DNA of 14,041 nt from JANNGZ01 sp031404155 (GCA_031404155.1 JANNGZ010000016.1:1-14041), one strand, 5' to 3'; positions 7,491 to 13,419 are shown, numbered from the stretch's first letter. Notes: generated by a model not told the origin, from the letters alone. Numbers and translations: made by a program.

Positions 7491-7520
7491 CCTGCGACGC
7501 GCACGATAGCGCGTCGCAGG
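7491..7520. repeat. Perfect 12-bp inverted repeat, 6-nt centre
   Basis: CCTGCGACGCGC (7491-7502) and GCGCGTCGCAGG (7509-7520) are exact reverse complements around ACGATA. It lies between the DUF2855 start and the stop of the 90-aa gene, both on the minus strand. There is no T run on either side, so it is not a standard terminator. The centre read on the minus strand is TATCGT, a possible -10 element, so it might be an operator over the DUF2855 promoter. Confidence 0.6.
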
Positions 7521-7588
7521 GGGCCGGTTCTGTCGCCGCGGTGTCACGGCGCCGCCCAATGCGAAGGCATGCCCAAGGCCAGGGCACA

Positions 7589-7861
7589 TCACAGGCGCGT
7601 GATGCCGCTCAGGTGCCCGACGAGCTCACCGTCGACATACAGCGCACCTTCGGGTGCACCGGCCTCGGCGTGGAACTCCACCACCTGCGGTGCCAACTCC
7701 GCCAAGCGGGGTGCAACCGCGACCGCGGCGAGCCGCACGGCCACGCGCCCGAGCACCAGGCTGGCTGCGTGGAGCAGCGCGGCGAGAACCACGCGCGTGT
7801 TGTAGGACAAGGAACGGGGAGCGGCCTCTTCGCTCCGCAAGGGAAGGCTTCGATACGACAT
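7589..7861 (-). CDS. Small hypothetical protein (90 aa)
   Basis: I do not recognise a family. The start at 7861 is strongly supported by GAGGAG 7 nt upstream. Residues 24-52 are hydrophobic and Ala/Leu/Val-rich with several arginines, possibly one amphipathic or membrane helix. The C-terminal third (EGALYVDGELVGHLSG) reads like a beta hairpin. It lies 51 nt behind the 54-aa gene in the same direction, so the two are probably co-transcribed. No signal peptide or catalytic motif is visible. Confidence 0.65.
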   Translation of the reverse strand: MSYRSLPLRSEEAAPRSLSYNTRVVLAALLHAASLVLGRVAVRLAAVAVAPRLAELAPQVVEFHAEAGAPEGALYVDGELVGHLSGITRL

Positions 7862-7912
7862 GATCGTTTCTCCTCGGTGGGCGCGCGCAGGGGCTGCGTC
7901 GCGCCGCGTCAG

Positions 7913-8077
7913 TCAGGGGCTTGGGTGTTTCATCCGGTCGAGCTCGCGCTGCATCTCGCGGCCCAAGCGCTGGCGCTCGGTGCCGATCGACTTGCGGTGC
8001 GAGCCCGCCTTGCGCATGCGGCTGGCGGCGACCAGCGGGTTGCGCGGTTTGCGTGGGGTGAGGGTCAGCTTGAACAT
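7913..8077 (-). CDS. Small basic hypothetical protein (54 aa)
   Basis: The ATG at 8077 has AAGGAG 7 nt upstream, the best ribosome site in the neighbourhood; the frame is open to 8170 but that part crosses tandem repeats and the terminator edge. The product is strongly basic, begins MFKLTLTPRKPRNPLVAAS and continues with RMRKAGSHRKS and a helical Arg/Gln-rich tail ending MKHPSP. The KPRNPLVAxxxxRKAGxHRK pattern looks familiar from small conserved proteobacterial proteins, but I cannot name a function. RNA or ribosome binding would suit the charge; this is a guess. It is first in a probable two-gene unit with the 90-aa gene. Confidence 0.65.
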   Translation of the reverse strand: MFKLTLTPRKPRNPLVAASRMRKAGSHRKSIGTERQRLGREMQRELDRMKHPSP

Positions 8078-8115
8078 CGTGGTCTCCTTGGTGAAGCTCG
8101 TCGGCGAGCGGGACT

Positions 8116-8142
8116 TGAAGTGCGATCGGTGAAGTGCGATCG
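8116..8142. repeat. Two tandem copies of a 14-bp sequence upstream of the small-protein genes
   Basis: TGAAGTGCGATCG occurs at 8116-8128 and again at 8130-8142 with one base between, so the period is 14 bp. It lies 39-65 nt upstream of the 54-aa start, where a regulator site would be expected. The second copy extends into GCGATCGC, an 8-bp palindrome. Confidence 0.6.
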
Positions 8143-8169
8143 CCGAAGAAAACGGACGCTGAAAAACCA

Positions 8170-8200
8170 ACGGCCCGGGGCAAGAAGCACCCCGGGCCGT
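8170..8200 (-). terminator. Strong intrinsic terminator on the minus strand
   Basis: ACGGCCCGGGG (8170-8180) pairs perfectly with CCCCGGGCCGT (8190-8200) around a 9-nt loop, an 11-bp GC-rich stem. On the minus strand it is followed by TTGGTTTTTC, so it stops transcription coming from the 8410 region. It lies 34 nt behind the stop of the 31-aa ORF and upstream of the two small genes, which must therefore have their own promoter. Confidence 0.8.
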
Positions 8201-8234
8201 GAGTTCTGTGAGCCTTCAGCTGTTCGCCAGGGGC

Positions 8235-8330
8235 TCAACCCGCGGCGGTCCCGGGAGGACCGTTGGCCAGAAGCATGCGCAGCCCGCTCGCTTTCGCGCA
8301 CAAGGTCTGCAGAGCGTTGGTAATCGACAT
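8235..8330 (-). CDS. Possible 31-aa small protein, or the body of a small RNA
   Basis: An ATG at 8330 opens a 31-codon frame (MSITNALQTLCAKASGLRML, then a Pro/Gly tail to TGA at 8235). It sits between a promoter-like dyad (8413-8450) and a strong terminator (8170-8200). The first 20 residues could form an amphipathic helix. There is no Shine-Dalgarno sequence before the ATG, and the upstream in-frame Met (8432) lies inside the promoter dyad and gives an arginine/proline-rich product that does not look real. The unit may instead be a non-coding RNA of about 250 nt. Confidence 0.3.
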   Translation of the reverse strand: MSITNALQTLCAKASGLRMLLANGPPGTAAG

Positions 8331-8412
8331 GGGCGGTGGGCTGCGGGTGGAGGAACCGGGGTGTCGTCGGGGGGCGCTGCGGGTGGCTTGCCGGGCCCGC
8401 ACCGTCATTCGA

Positions 8413-8450
8413 CTTGCGCAAATGATAAACAAAATATTATCTTGCGCAAG
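8413..8450 (-). promoter_or_regulatory. AT-rich dyad with overlapping promoter elements (candidate operator/promoter)
   Basis: The palindrome TTGCGCAA occurs twice (8414-8421 and 8442-8449), 28 bp apart, so the arms CTTGCGCAA/TTGCGCAAG also form a 9-bp inverted repeat around an AT-rich core that stands out from the GC-rich surroundings. On the minus strand TTGCGC and TATCAT are separated by 16 nt, which would start transcription near 8415 toward the terminator at 8170-8200. On the plus strand TTGCGC and TATTAT are 15 nt apart. The spacing suits two repressor dimers. The neighbouring HTH gene is an obvious candidate regulator, by inference. Confidence 0.55.
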
Positions 8451-8453
8451 CCC

Positions 8454-8483
8454 GGGTCATCCCCAGTTCTTGGGATGAAACCC
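8454..8483 (-). terminator. Hairpin just behind the HTH regulator gene
   Basis: CATCCC (8458-8463) pairs with GGGATG (8472-8477), and the outer GGGT/ACCC pairs extend the stem with a small bulge. It begins 3 nt after the regulator stop codon. It has no T run, so it may be a weak or factor-assisted terminator. Confidence 0.35.
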
Positions 8484-8485
8484 GC

Positions 8486-9118
8486 TTAGCGCTTCTTTTG
8501 TTTCAGCGGCGCCACATCGCGCTGGGCCTTGAGCCACAGCTCGCGGGTGTCCTCCGTAGCAGCCGGAGGTTTCGGCGCCGCCTTGGCCCCCGTCGGCGCG
8601 GCCGCTGCCGACGGCATCAGCACTTCGCCGAGCAGGTCGAGCAGGCGGGTGCGCGCACGTTGCGGGTGGCGGCGGTAGTAGGTGAGTACCAGGCCGACGA
8701 TGAAGCGTTCGTCGTCGTCGCGGGGCTGCCGGTCGTCGCTGTCGTTGGCGTTCACATGCGCCTCGCCTGGCGCTGTGCCTGGCCTGGTGCCTGGCGCTGC
8801 CGAGGTCCGCGTGAAGCCGGCCGTGCCCAGGGCCGCCGCAGCGAAGCCGGCGTCGTCGTGTATCTGGTCGAGCCAGCCCCAGGGTTTGTGGCAACGCTGC
8901 TCGAACTGGCGCGCCAGCTTCTCGCCGATCTGGCGCGAGCGGCTCTTGATCTGGCTCCAGTAACTCGGCTGGATCATCAGGCGCTCGGCGAAGCGGCCTT
9001 CCAGGCCACGCAGCGTGGCCGCGTCGGGGTGTTTGACGGTGGCGCGGACGAACTCGTCGAACAGCACAAGCGCGTTGTCGAGCCGGATCTGCGCGACGTC
9101 GCGGGGGCGGTTGGGCAT
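8486..9118 (-). CDS. Cro/CI-like helix-turn-helix DNA-binding protein
   Basis: The product is 210 aa. Residues about 35-85 fit a lambda-repressor-type HTH: RGLEGRFAERLMI, then PSYWSQIKSRSRQIGEKLAR as turn and recognition region, followed by QFEQRCHKPWGWLD, matching the ARKIE...GWLD ending common in this class. Residues 90-210 are low-complexity (Ala, Pro, Asp, Arg) with a helical patch FIVGLVLTYYRRHPQRARTRLLDLLGEV-like around 139-167 and a basic Lys/Arg tail, with no ligand domain recognised. It probably acts as a dimeric transcriptional regulator in the cytosol. It is divergent from the aldo/keto reductase (91 nt between starts) and lies upstream of the palindromic promoter at 8413-8450; either could be its target. 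The ATG at 9118 has only a G-rich stretch ahead of it. Confidence 0.7.
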   Translation of the reverse strand: MPNRPRDVAQIRLDNALVLFDEFVRATVKHPDAATLRGLEGRFAERLMIQPSYWSQIKSRSRQIGEKLARQFEQRCHKPWGWLDQIHDDAGFAAAALGTAGFTRTSAAPGTRPGTAPGEAHVNANDSDDRQPRDDDERFIVGLVLTYYRRHPQRARTRLLDLLGEVLMPSAAAAPTGAKAAPKPPAATEDTRELWLKAQRDVAPLKQKKR

Positions 9119-9209
9119 GCCCCAATGATAAAGCGGCCTTGTCCTCTGGCCGCAGCGACCGCCCGGCGCCTAAACTGCCGGGTCCAACCTGTGCCCAGGG
9201 CCCATCGAC
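9119..9209. promoter_or_regulatory. Divergent intergenic region between regulator and aldo/keto reductase
   Basis: This 91-nt gap must hold both promoters. On the minus strand TTTATCATT (complement of 9124-9132) contains TATCAT close to the regulator ATG, so its transcript would have a very short leader. On the plus strand TAAACT (9171-9176) is a possible -10 for the reductase. The 9-bp sequence AATGATAAA at 9124-9132 recurs exactly at 8421-8429 in the dyad promoter. No clear -35 hexamers are visible. Confidence 0.35.
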
Positions 9210-10064
9210 ATGCGGCTTGTCACCTTCCCGAACGGCGAAACGCGGCCCGCGCTCGGCCTGGGTACCTGGCGCATGGGCGAGTCGCGGGTGAGCGCGAAGG
9301 CCGAGCAGGACGCGTTGCGCCTGGCCCTGGACATCGGCTACCGCGTCTTCGACAGCGCCGAGATGTACGGCGACGGCGGCGCGGAGACGCTGCTCGGCCA
9401 GGCGCTGGCCGACGCGATGCGCAATGGCGCGGTGCGCCGCGACGAGCTCTTCATCGTCACCAAGGTCTACCCGCACAACGCCAGCACCAAGGGCGTACTC
9501 GCCGCCTGCGAGCGCAGCCTGCGCCGCCTTCAGCTCGACCAGGTCGACCTCTACCTGCTGCACTGGCCCGGCGAACACCCGCTGGCCAAGACGATCTCCG
9601 GCTTCGAAGCCGCGCAACAGCGCGGCTGGATCCGCCACTGGGGCGTGAGCAACTTCGACCTCGCCGAGATGCAGGAACTCAGCGCGCTGCCCGGGGGCCC
9701 GGCCTGCGCCGCGAACCAGGTGTATTACTCGCCCCGCGAGCGCGGTGTCGAGTTCGACCTGTTGCCCTGGCTGCAGGCGCGCCAAATGCCGCTGATGGCC
9801 TATTGCCCGATCGACGCCGGCGCGCTCGCCGCGCACCGCGGCTTCAGCGATATCGCGCAGCGCCTCAACGCCACGCCCGCGCAACTGGCGCTGGCCACGC
9901 TGATGGCACGCGGCGGCGTGATGCCGATCCCCAAGGCGGTGAACCCGCAGCACTTGCGCGACAACTTCGCCGCGGCCGAGCTTGATGTTGACGTCACGGC
10001 CCTGGCGGCCCTCGACAGCTTGTTCCCGCGGCCCACGCGCAAGCGTGTGCTGAAGATGAGCTGA
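9210..10064 (+). CDS. Aldo/keto reductase
   Basis: The product is 284 aa, a usual length for the family's (beta/alpha)8 barrel NAD(P)H-dependent carbonyl reductases. The catalytic tetrad is visible as Asp48 and Tyr53 (FDSAEMYGDG), Lys85 (IVTKVYP) and His118 (LYLLHWPG). GVSNFD (about 144-149) and the cofactor-binding region near MPIPKAVNPQHLRDNF in the C-terminal part follow the family pattern. It is cytosolic, with no signal peptide. The start ATG at 9210 gives the standard short N-terminal hairpin (RLVTFPNGETRPALGLGTW). The substrate cannot be told from sequence. It is transcribed divergently from the HTH gene, a common arrangement for a reductase under its own regulator. A loose 7-bp stem (10069-10075 with 10094-10100) just behind the stop might help termination. 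Confidence 0.95.
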   Translation: MRLVTFPNGETRPALGLGTWRMGESRVSAKAEQDALRLALDIGYRVFDSAEMYGDGGAETLLGQALADAMRNGAVRRDELFIVTKVYPHNASTKGVLAACERSLRRLQLDQVDLYLLHWPGEHPLAKTISGFEAAQQRGWIRHWGVSNFDLAEMQELSALPGGPACAANQVYYSPRERGVEFDLLPWLQARQMPLMAYCPIDAGALAAHRGFSDIAQRLNATPAQLALATLMARGGVMPIPKAVNPQHLRDNFAAAELDVDVTALAALDSLFPRPTRKRVLKMS

Positions 10065-10184
10065 ACCGGCGCTTCGCAGCGGCGCATCGTCGAGAAGCGC
10101 GCCGCCTCGGCGCTCAAGTGATCGTTGTGCGCGCTGGTGCAGCGCGCCCGAATGGTTCGCCACGTTTCTGGCCGCGCGGCAGCC

Positions 10185-10256
10185 GTGATGGCAGCTGTCA
10201 TGGCACCCGCGATGGCACCCGCGATGGCACCGGTGTTGACACCGGTGTTGACACCG
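10185..10256. repeat. Degenerate 12-bp tandem repeat (six units)
   Basis: Units of 12 bp start at 10185, 10197, 10209, 10221, 10233 and 10245, drifting from GTGATGGCAGCT through GCGATGGCACCC to GTGTTGACACCG (the last two identical). The last units overlap in palindromes CCGGTGT-TG-ACACCGG (10230-10245 and 10242-10257), and each contains TTGACA, a perfect -35 hexamer. The array lies 44-115 nt upstream of the protease start. Frames through it give only four-residue low-complexity repeats, so I treat it as non-coding. Confidence 0.75.
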
Positions 10257-10287
10257 GCGCCGGCCCGACCAAAGCCCGACAGGCTCC

Positions 10288-10293
10288 TAGAAT
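10288..10293 (+). promoter_or_regulatory. -10 element for the protease gene, implying a leaderless mRNA
   Basis: TAGAAT (five of six matches to TATAAT) ends 6 nt before the ATG at 10300, so transcription would start at or within a base or two of the start codon. There is no room for a ribosome binding site. The perfect TTGACA copies at 10236 and 10248 are too far upstream (34 and 46 nt) to be its -35. Confidence 0.45.
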
Positions 10294-10299
10294 GCGCCG

Positions 10300-11799
10300 A
10301 TGCTCCCCCTGCCCTGGCGCCGACTCCGGCGCGCCGTCTTGTGTCTTGCCTTTGCCGCCCCGCTGAACAGCGCGGTTCACGCGCAGACCCCGCCCACCCC
10401 TACTGACGCGACGCTGCCGCCGGTCTCGCCCAGCGGCCAGCGCATCTTCGAATCCACGCGCGCACAACTGCTCCAGGTGCGCACCCTGCTCAAGGAGCAG
10501 GACAGCCAGGCCACGGTGGGCTCGGGTTTTCTGGTCGACGCTCAGGGGCTGGCGATCACCAACTACCACGTGGTCAGCCAGTACGCGCTGCGGCCCGCGG
10601 CCTACCGCCTGAGCTACACGATGGCCGAGGGCCGCAGCGGCGCTTTGCAGCTGCTCGCCTTCGACGTGGTGCACGACCTGGCACTGGTGAGGGTGCTGCC
10701 GCCTGGGGAGGCGCCCGCTGAGGTGTCATCCGCAGCGGCGTCGGCTGCATCGGCGGCGTCTGCGGCCAAACCTGCGGCCACACCCGCGGCTACACCCGCA
10801 ACCGCGTCCGCGGCGGCAACCGCCTCGGCACGCGCGGTGGCGCCAGTCGCGATCCCGCCGCTGGCGTTCCGCGCCGCCGCCAAGCCGCTGTCCAAGGGCG
10901 AGCGCATCTACTCGCTGGGCAACCCGCTGGACGTCGGCTTCGCGGTGGTCGAGGGCACCTTCAACGGCCTGATCGAACGCAGCTATCTGCCGCAGATCTT
11001 CTTCGGCGGGTCGCTCAACCCGGGCATGAGCGGCGGCCCGGCGGTCGACCAGGCTGGCAACGTCATCGGCATCAATGTGGCCACCCGGCTGGACGGCCAG
11101 CAGGTGAGCTTCCTGGTGCCGGCCGAACATGCGGTGGCGCTGCTCGCGCGCGGCCGCAACGCCAAGCCGATCACCCAGGCGGTGTATGACGAGGTCACCC
11201 GCCAGCTCACCGCGCACCAGGCCGGCCTGGTCGATCGTTTTGTCGGCATGCCCTGGCGCAGCGCCAACCACGCGCGCTACCGTGTGCCGGTGCCACAGGA
11301 GACTTTCATGCGCTGCTGGGGCAGCACCTCGCCGGCCGAGGCCAAATTCCTGGAGTTCGAGCGCAGCGACTGCACCATGGACCAGGCGGTCTACGTCACC
11401 GGCTCGCTGCTCACCGGCGCGATCACGGTGCGCCACGAGGCCTACGACGGCAGCAAGCTCGGCGCCCTGCGCTTTGCCCGCGTCTACACCGAGAGCTTTC
11501 GCAACGAACACTTTTTCAGCGGCCGCTCGGCCACCGCGCCGCAGTGCAAGGAGCGCACCGTCGAGCGCGACGGCCTGGCGCTGCGTGCGGTGGTCTGCCT
11601 GTCCGCGCTGAAACGCTTCGAAGGCCTGTTCAACCTTTCGGTGCTCGCCACCTCGGTCGACCATGCCACCCAGGGTGTGCAAGGGCGGCTGGACGCGCGC
11701 GGCGTCGACTTTGCCGGCGCCATGAAGCTCACCGAACATTACCTGCAAGGATTTGCATGGACCCAGGCACGGCCGGCGCTGAAAGCGGCCCCGAAATGA
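10300..11799 (+). CDS. Exported trypsin-like (HtrA/S1C-type) serine protease with Ala-rich insert
   Basis: The product is 499 aa. A signal peptide is clear: basic start MLPLPWRRLRR, hydrophobic core, and a likely cut after AVHA (residue 28). The protease domain has all three catalytic residues: His90 in ITNYHVV, Asp126 in DVVHDLALV, and Ser244 in NPGMSGGP. The oxyanion-hole and strand motifs (TVGSGFLVDAQG, YSLGNPLD, VIGINVA) match the HtrA group. Between Asp and Ser lies an Ala/Ser/Thr/Pro-rich low-complexity insert (about 143-182), probably a flexible linker. No PDZ domain follows; instead residues ~290-499 form an unfamiliar domain with conserved-looking cysteines (MRCWGS, SDCTMD, PQCKER, VVCLS) that could form two disulfides, consistent with the periplasm. 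It likely cleaves or senses envelope proteins. It precedes the FHA membrane protein by 229 nt. Confidence 0.9.
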   Translation: MLPLPWRRLRRAVLCLAFAAPLNSAVHAQTPPTPTDATLPPVSPSGQRIFESTRAQLLQVRTLLKEQDSQATVGSGFLVDAQGLAITNYHVVSQYALRPAAYRLSYTMAEGRSGALQLLAFDVVHDLALVRVLPPGEAPAEVSSAAASAASAASAAKPAATPAATPATASAAATASARAVAPVAIPPLAFRAAAKPLSKGERIYSLGNPLDVGFAVVEGTFNGLIERSYLPQIFFGGSLNPGMSGGPAVDQAGNVIGINVATRLDGQQVSFLVPAEHAVALLARGRNAKPITQAVYDEVTRQLTAHQAGLVDRFVGMPWRSANHARYRVPVPQETFMRCWGSTSPAEAKFLEFERSDCTMDQAVYVTGSLLTGAITVRHEAYDGSKLGALRFARVYTESFRNEHFFSGRSATAPQCKERTVERDGLALRAVVCLSALKRFEGLFNLSVLATSVDHATQGVQGRLDARGVDFAGAMKLTEHYLQGFAWTQARPALKAAPK

Positions 11800-11813
11800 G
11801 CACCGCCGGGCCG

Positions 11814-12010
11814 CCGGTCGCCGGAGTCGACCGGCCTTCGTGCCGTCCAAGTCCGCGCAGGCGGACTTGGAGCCGCGGCACTCAGCTCCCAAGGCGCTCT
11901 GCCTTGCAGGCCGCGCGGTCGCAAGACGCGACCGCCCTTCGGTCCGTCCAAGCCGACGCAGGTCGGCTTGGAGCCGCGGACCTCAGCCCCCTCGGGGGTA
12001 CCGGCGCGAA
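11814..12010. repeat. Two-copy structured intergenic element, 101-bp period, covarying hairpins
   Basis: Two units, offset by 101 bp, fill the gap between the protease and FHA genes. Each has a first stem GGTCG...CGACC (11816-11832; 11917-11933), a shared CCTTCG, then an 11-bp stem with a GCAG loop: TCCAAGTCCGC/GCGGACTTGGA (11846-11871) in copy one and TCCAAGCCGAC/GTCGGCTTGGA (11947-11972) in copy two. Differences between copies are compensated on the opposite arm. Both go on with GAGCCGCGG and CTCAGC and a third small hairpin (AAGGC/GCCTT near 11891-11905; CCCC/GGGG at 11988-11998). No frame here looks coding. It ends close to the FHA ribosome site. Confidence 0.8.
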
Positions 12011-12028
12011 GTGCCGTAGGGGGCACCA

Positions 12029-13210
12029 ATGAGCAGCGAAACGCGCGAGGAGCCGAGCGACGAGATGGGTGGCGGGAAGCTTGCCGAGCCGGGCGCCATC
12101 TTGAGCAGCGAATCCATCGCCGCGGCCAGCGTCGCGGCCAGCGTCGAAACAAGCGCAGCAAAGTCTCCCGGCCCCGCGCGCCGCGCGCCCCGCCTGGCGC
12201 TGGTGGAACTGCTCGACGCCGAAGGCCGTGTGCTGCAAGCGCTCGACGTGCTGGCCTGGCCGCTGCGCATCGGGCGCGCGCTGGACAACGAGTTGGTGCT
12301 GCACGACGCCCATGCCGCCGCGCATCACGCCACGCTGGACCTGGATGGTGGCGGCGCGCTGCGGCTCAGCGCGGGCGCCAGCCGCAACGGTGTACGCATC
12401 GAGCAGGCCGGCCCAGGCGCAGCAAGGGCCCGCAGCAGCGCGGCGGTGCCGCGCAGCCTGAAACTCGCGGCCGGCGAGCAGGCGCTGCTGCTGCCGCTGG
12501 TGCATTGGCATATCGGCGCGAGCACGCTGCGGGTGCGCCGGCTCGAAGACCCACTGCCCGACGAGGAGGCGCTCACCGCGCTGCCCGCTGCGTCGCCGCC
12601 CTGGGCCCTGCCGTTGCTGGCGCTGGCCTGTTTTGCCTGGCTCGCCGGCACGCTCTGGCTTGACAACAACCCCGGTGCATCCTGGGAAGACTATGCGCCG
12701 CCGCTGCTCGCGGGCTTCGCTGCCCTCGCGCTCTGGGTCAGCGTCTGGGGCCTGGCCTCCAAGCTCTTCACGCGCCATTTCACGCTGGTGCCGCACCTGC
12801 GGGTGGTGCTCGGCTACGCGCTGGTGGCGATGGTGGTGGACGCCGGCCTGGCCGTGCTCGCCTACATGTTCGACTGGCCCTGGGCCAGCCGTATCCGCGG
12901 CACGGTGTCGATCGGCCTCGGCGCGGCGCTGCTGGCGCAGCATGTGCGGCTGGTGGCGCCGGGCCACCCGCGACGGGTGAACTTCGCGTTCGCCGGCATG
13001 GCGCTGCTCACCGTGGTGGTGGGCATGGCGTTCCAGTGGCAGCGCAACGACCGCGCCTTCGCCGAGCTGTACTCCGCCACCTTGCTGCCACCGGCCTGGC
13101 GCCTGGCCAACACGCAGGCGCCGCAGGCGCTGGTCGAGGAGCTGCGCGCGCTCGAAGCGCCGCTGCGCGCGAGTGCGAAGAAGGCCGCGGCGAAAGAAGT
13201 CGAGCCTTAG
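12029..13210 (+). CDS. FHA-domain protein with five membrane segments
   Basis: The product is 393 aa with a good ribosome site (AGGGGG, 5 nt before the ATG). Residues 1-53 are a low-complexity Glu/Ala/Ser leader. Residues about 56-170 form an FHA domain: LRIGRALDNELVLHD (79-93) followed by the HHATLDLDGG strand and SRNGVRI (118-124), the usual GR...N...H...NG pattern for reading phosphothreonine. The normal Ser before the His is replaced by Ala (HAAAHHA), so binding may be altered. Hydrophobic segments at about 192-211, 223-247, 257-281, 289-310 and 317-336 follow, and a basic tail ends the protein. It probably sits in the inner membrane with its FHA domain in the cytosol. It follows the exported protease in the same direction; a shared envelope-signalling role is inference. 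A large palindrome starts 2 nt behind its stop. Confidence 0.85.
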   Translation: MSSETREEPSDEMGGGKLAEPGAILSSESIAAASVAASVETSAAKSPGPARRAPRLALVELLDAEGRVLQALDVLAWPLRIGRALDNELVLHDAHAAAHHATLDLDGGGALRLSAGASRNGVRIEQAGPGAARARSSAAVPRSLKLAAGEQALLLPLVHWHIGASTLRVRRLEDPLPDEEALTALPAASPPWALPLLALACFAWLAGTLWLDNNPGASWEDYAPPLLAGFAALALWVSVWGLASKLFTRHFTLVPHLRVVLGYALVAMVVDAGLAVLAYMFDWPWASRIRGTVSIGLGAALLAQHVRLVAPGHPRRVNFAFAGMALLTVVVGMAFQWQRNDRAFAELYSATLLPPAWRLANTQAPQALVEELRALEAPLRASAKKAAAKEVEP

Positions 13211-13212
13211 TT

Positions 13213-13367
13213 CCCCATTTCACAAGTACGGCCACGTAATGAAGTCGATGCGTTTCGGGTCAGGGCTAGGCGCACACCGCAGCGATACCTCGTGGTATCG
13301 CGAGGATTTGCAACGACGCCATGGCCCGAAAGGCGCGAATCCATGTGGCCGTATGTGTGAAATGGGG
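13213..13367. repeat. 155-bp long imperfect inverted repeat (MITE/REP-like element)
   Basis: The left end CCCCATTTCACA (13213-13224), three bases, then ACGGCCAC (13228-13235) is the reverse complement of GTGGCCGT (13345-13352), three bases, TGTGAAATGGGG (13356-13367). Inner arms also match imperfectly around TTTCGGG/CCCGAAA. At the centre GCGATACC (13282-13289) pairs with GGTATCGC (13294-13301) around a TCGT loop. The whole element can fold into one long stem. It begins 2 nt after the FHA gene stop and contains no ORF of note. It probably belongs to a dispersed non-autonomous repeat family and could also stop transcription from both sides. Confidence 0.85.
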
Positions 13368-13419
13368 TCCTTGGCCGGGCGCCGACAAAGCGCTTCGCAC
13401 CTGGCCCGCCACGCCGGCG

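Noticed and set aside
8457..10163. 568-codon open frame on the minus strand across the aldo/keto reductase and regulator region
   Set aside because: It is antisense to a reductase with an intact catalytic tetrad and is rich in Arg, Ala and Gly without any domain pattern. High GC makes such shadow frames common.
10185..10256. CRISPR-like reading of the short repeat array
   Set aside because: Units are 12 bp, directly abutting, without unique spacers and without cas genes.
10118..10406. Plus-strand frames through the 12-bp repeat giving four-residue repeats such as MAPA or GTRD
   Set aside because: They arise only from the tandem repeat, run into the protease signal sequence in another frame, and lack a ribosome site.
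10726..11892. 388-codon minus-strand frame
   Set aside because: It is antisense to the protease gene and mirrors its codon bias; no start signal or motif is visible.
11882..12967. 361-codon minus-strand frame across the repeat element and FHA gene
   Set aside because: It is antisense to a gene with a good ribosome site and an FHA domain, and crosses structured non-coding repeats.
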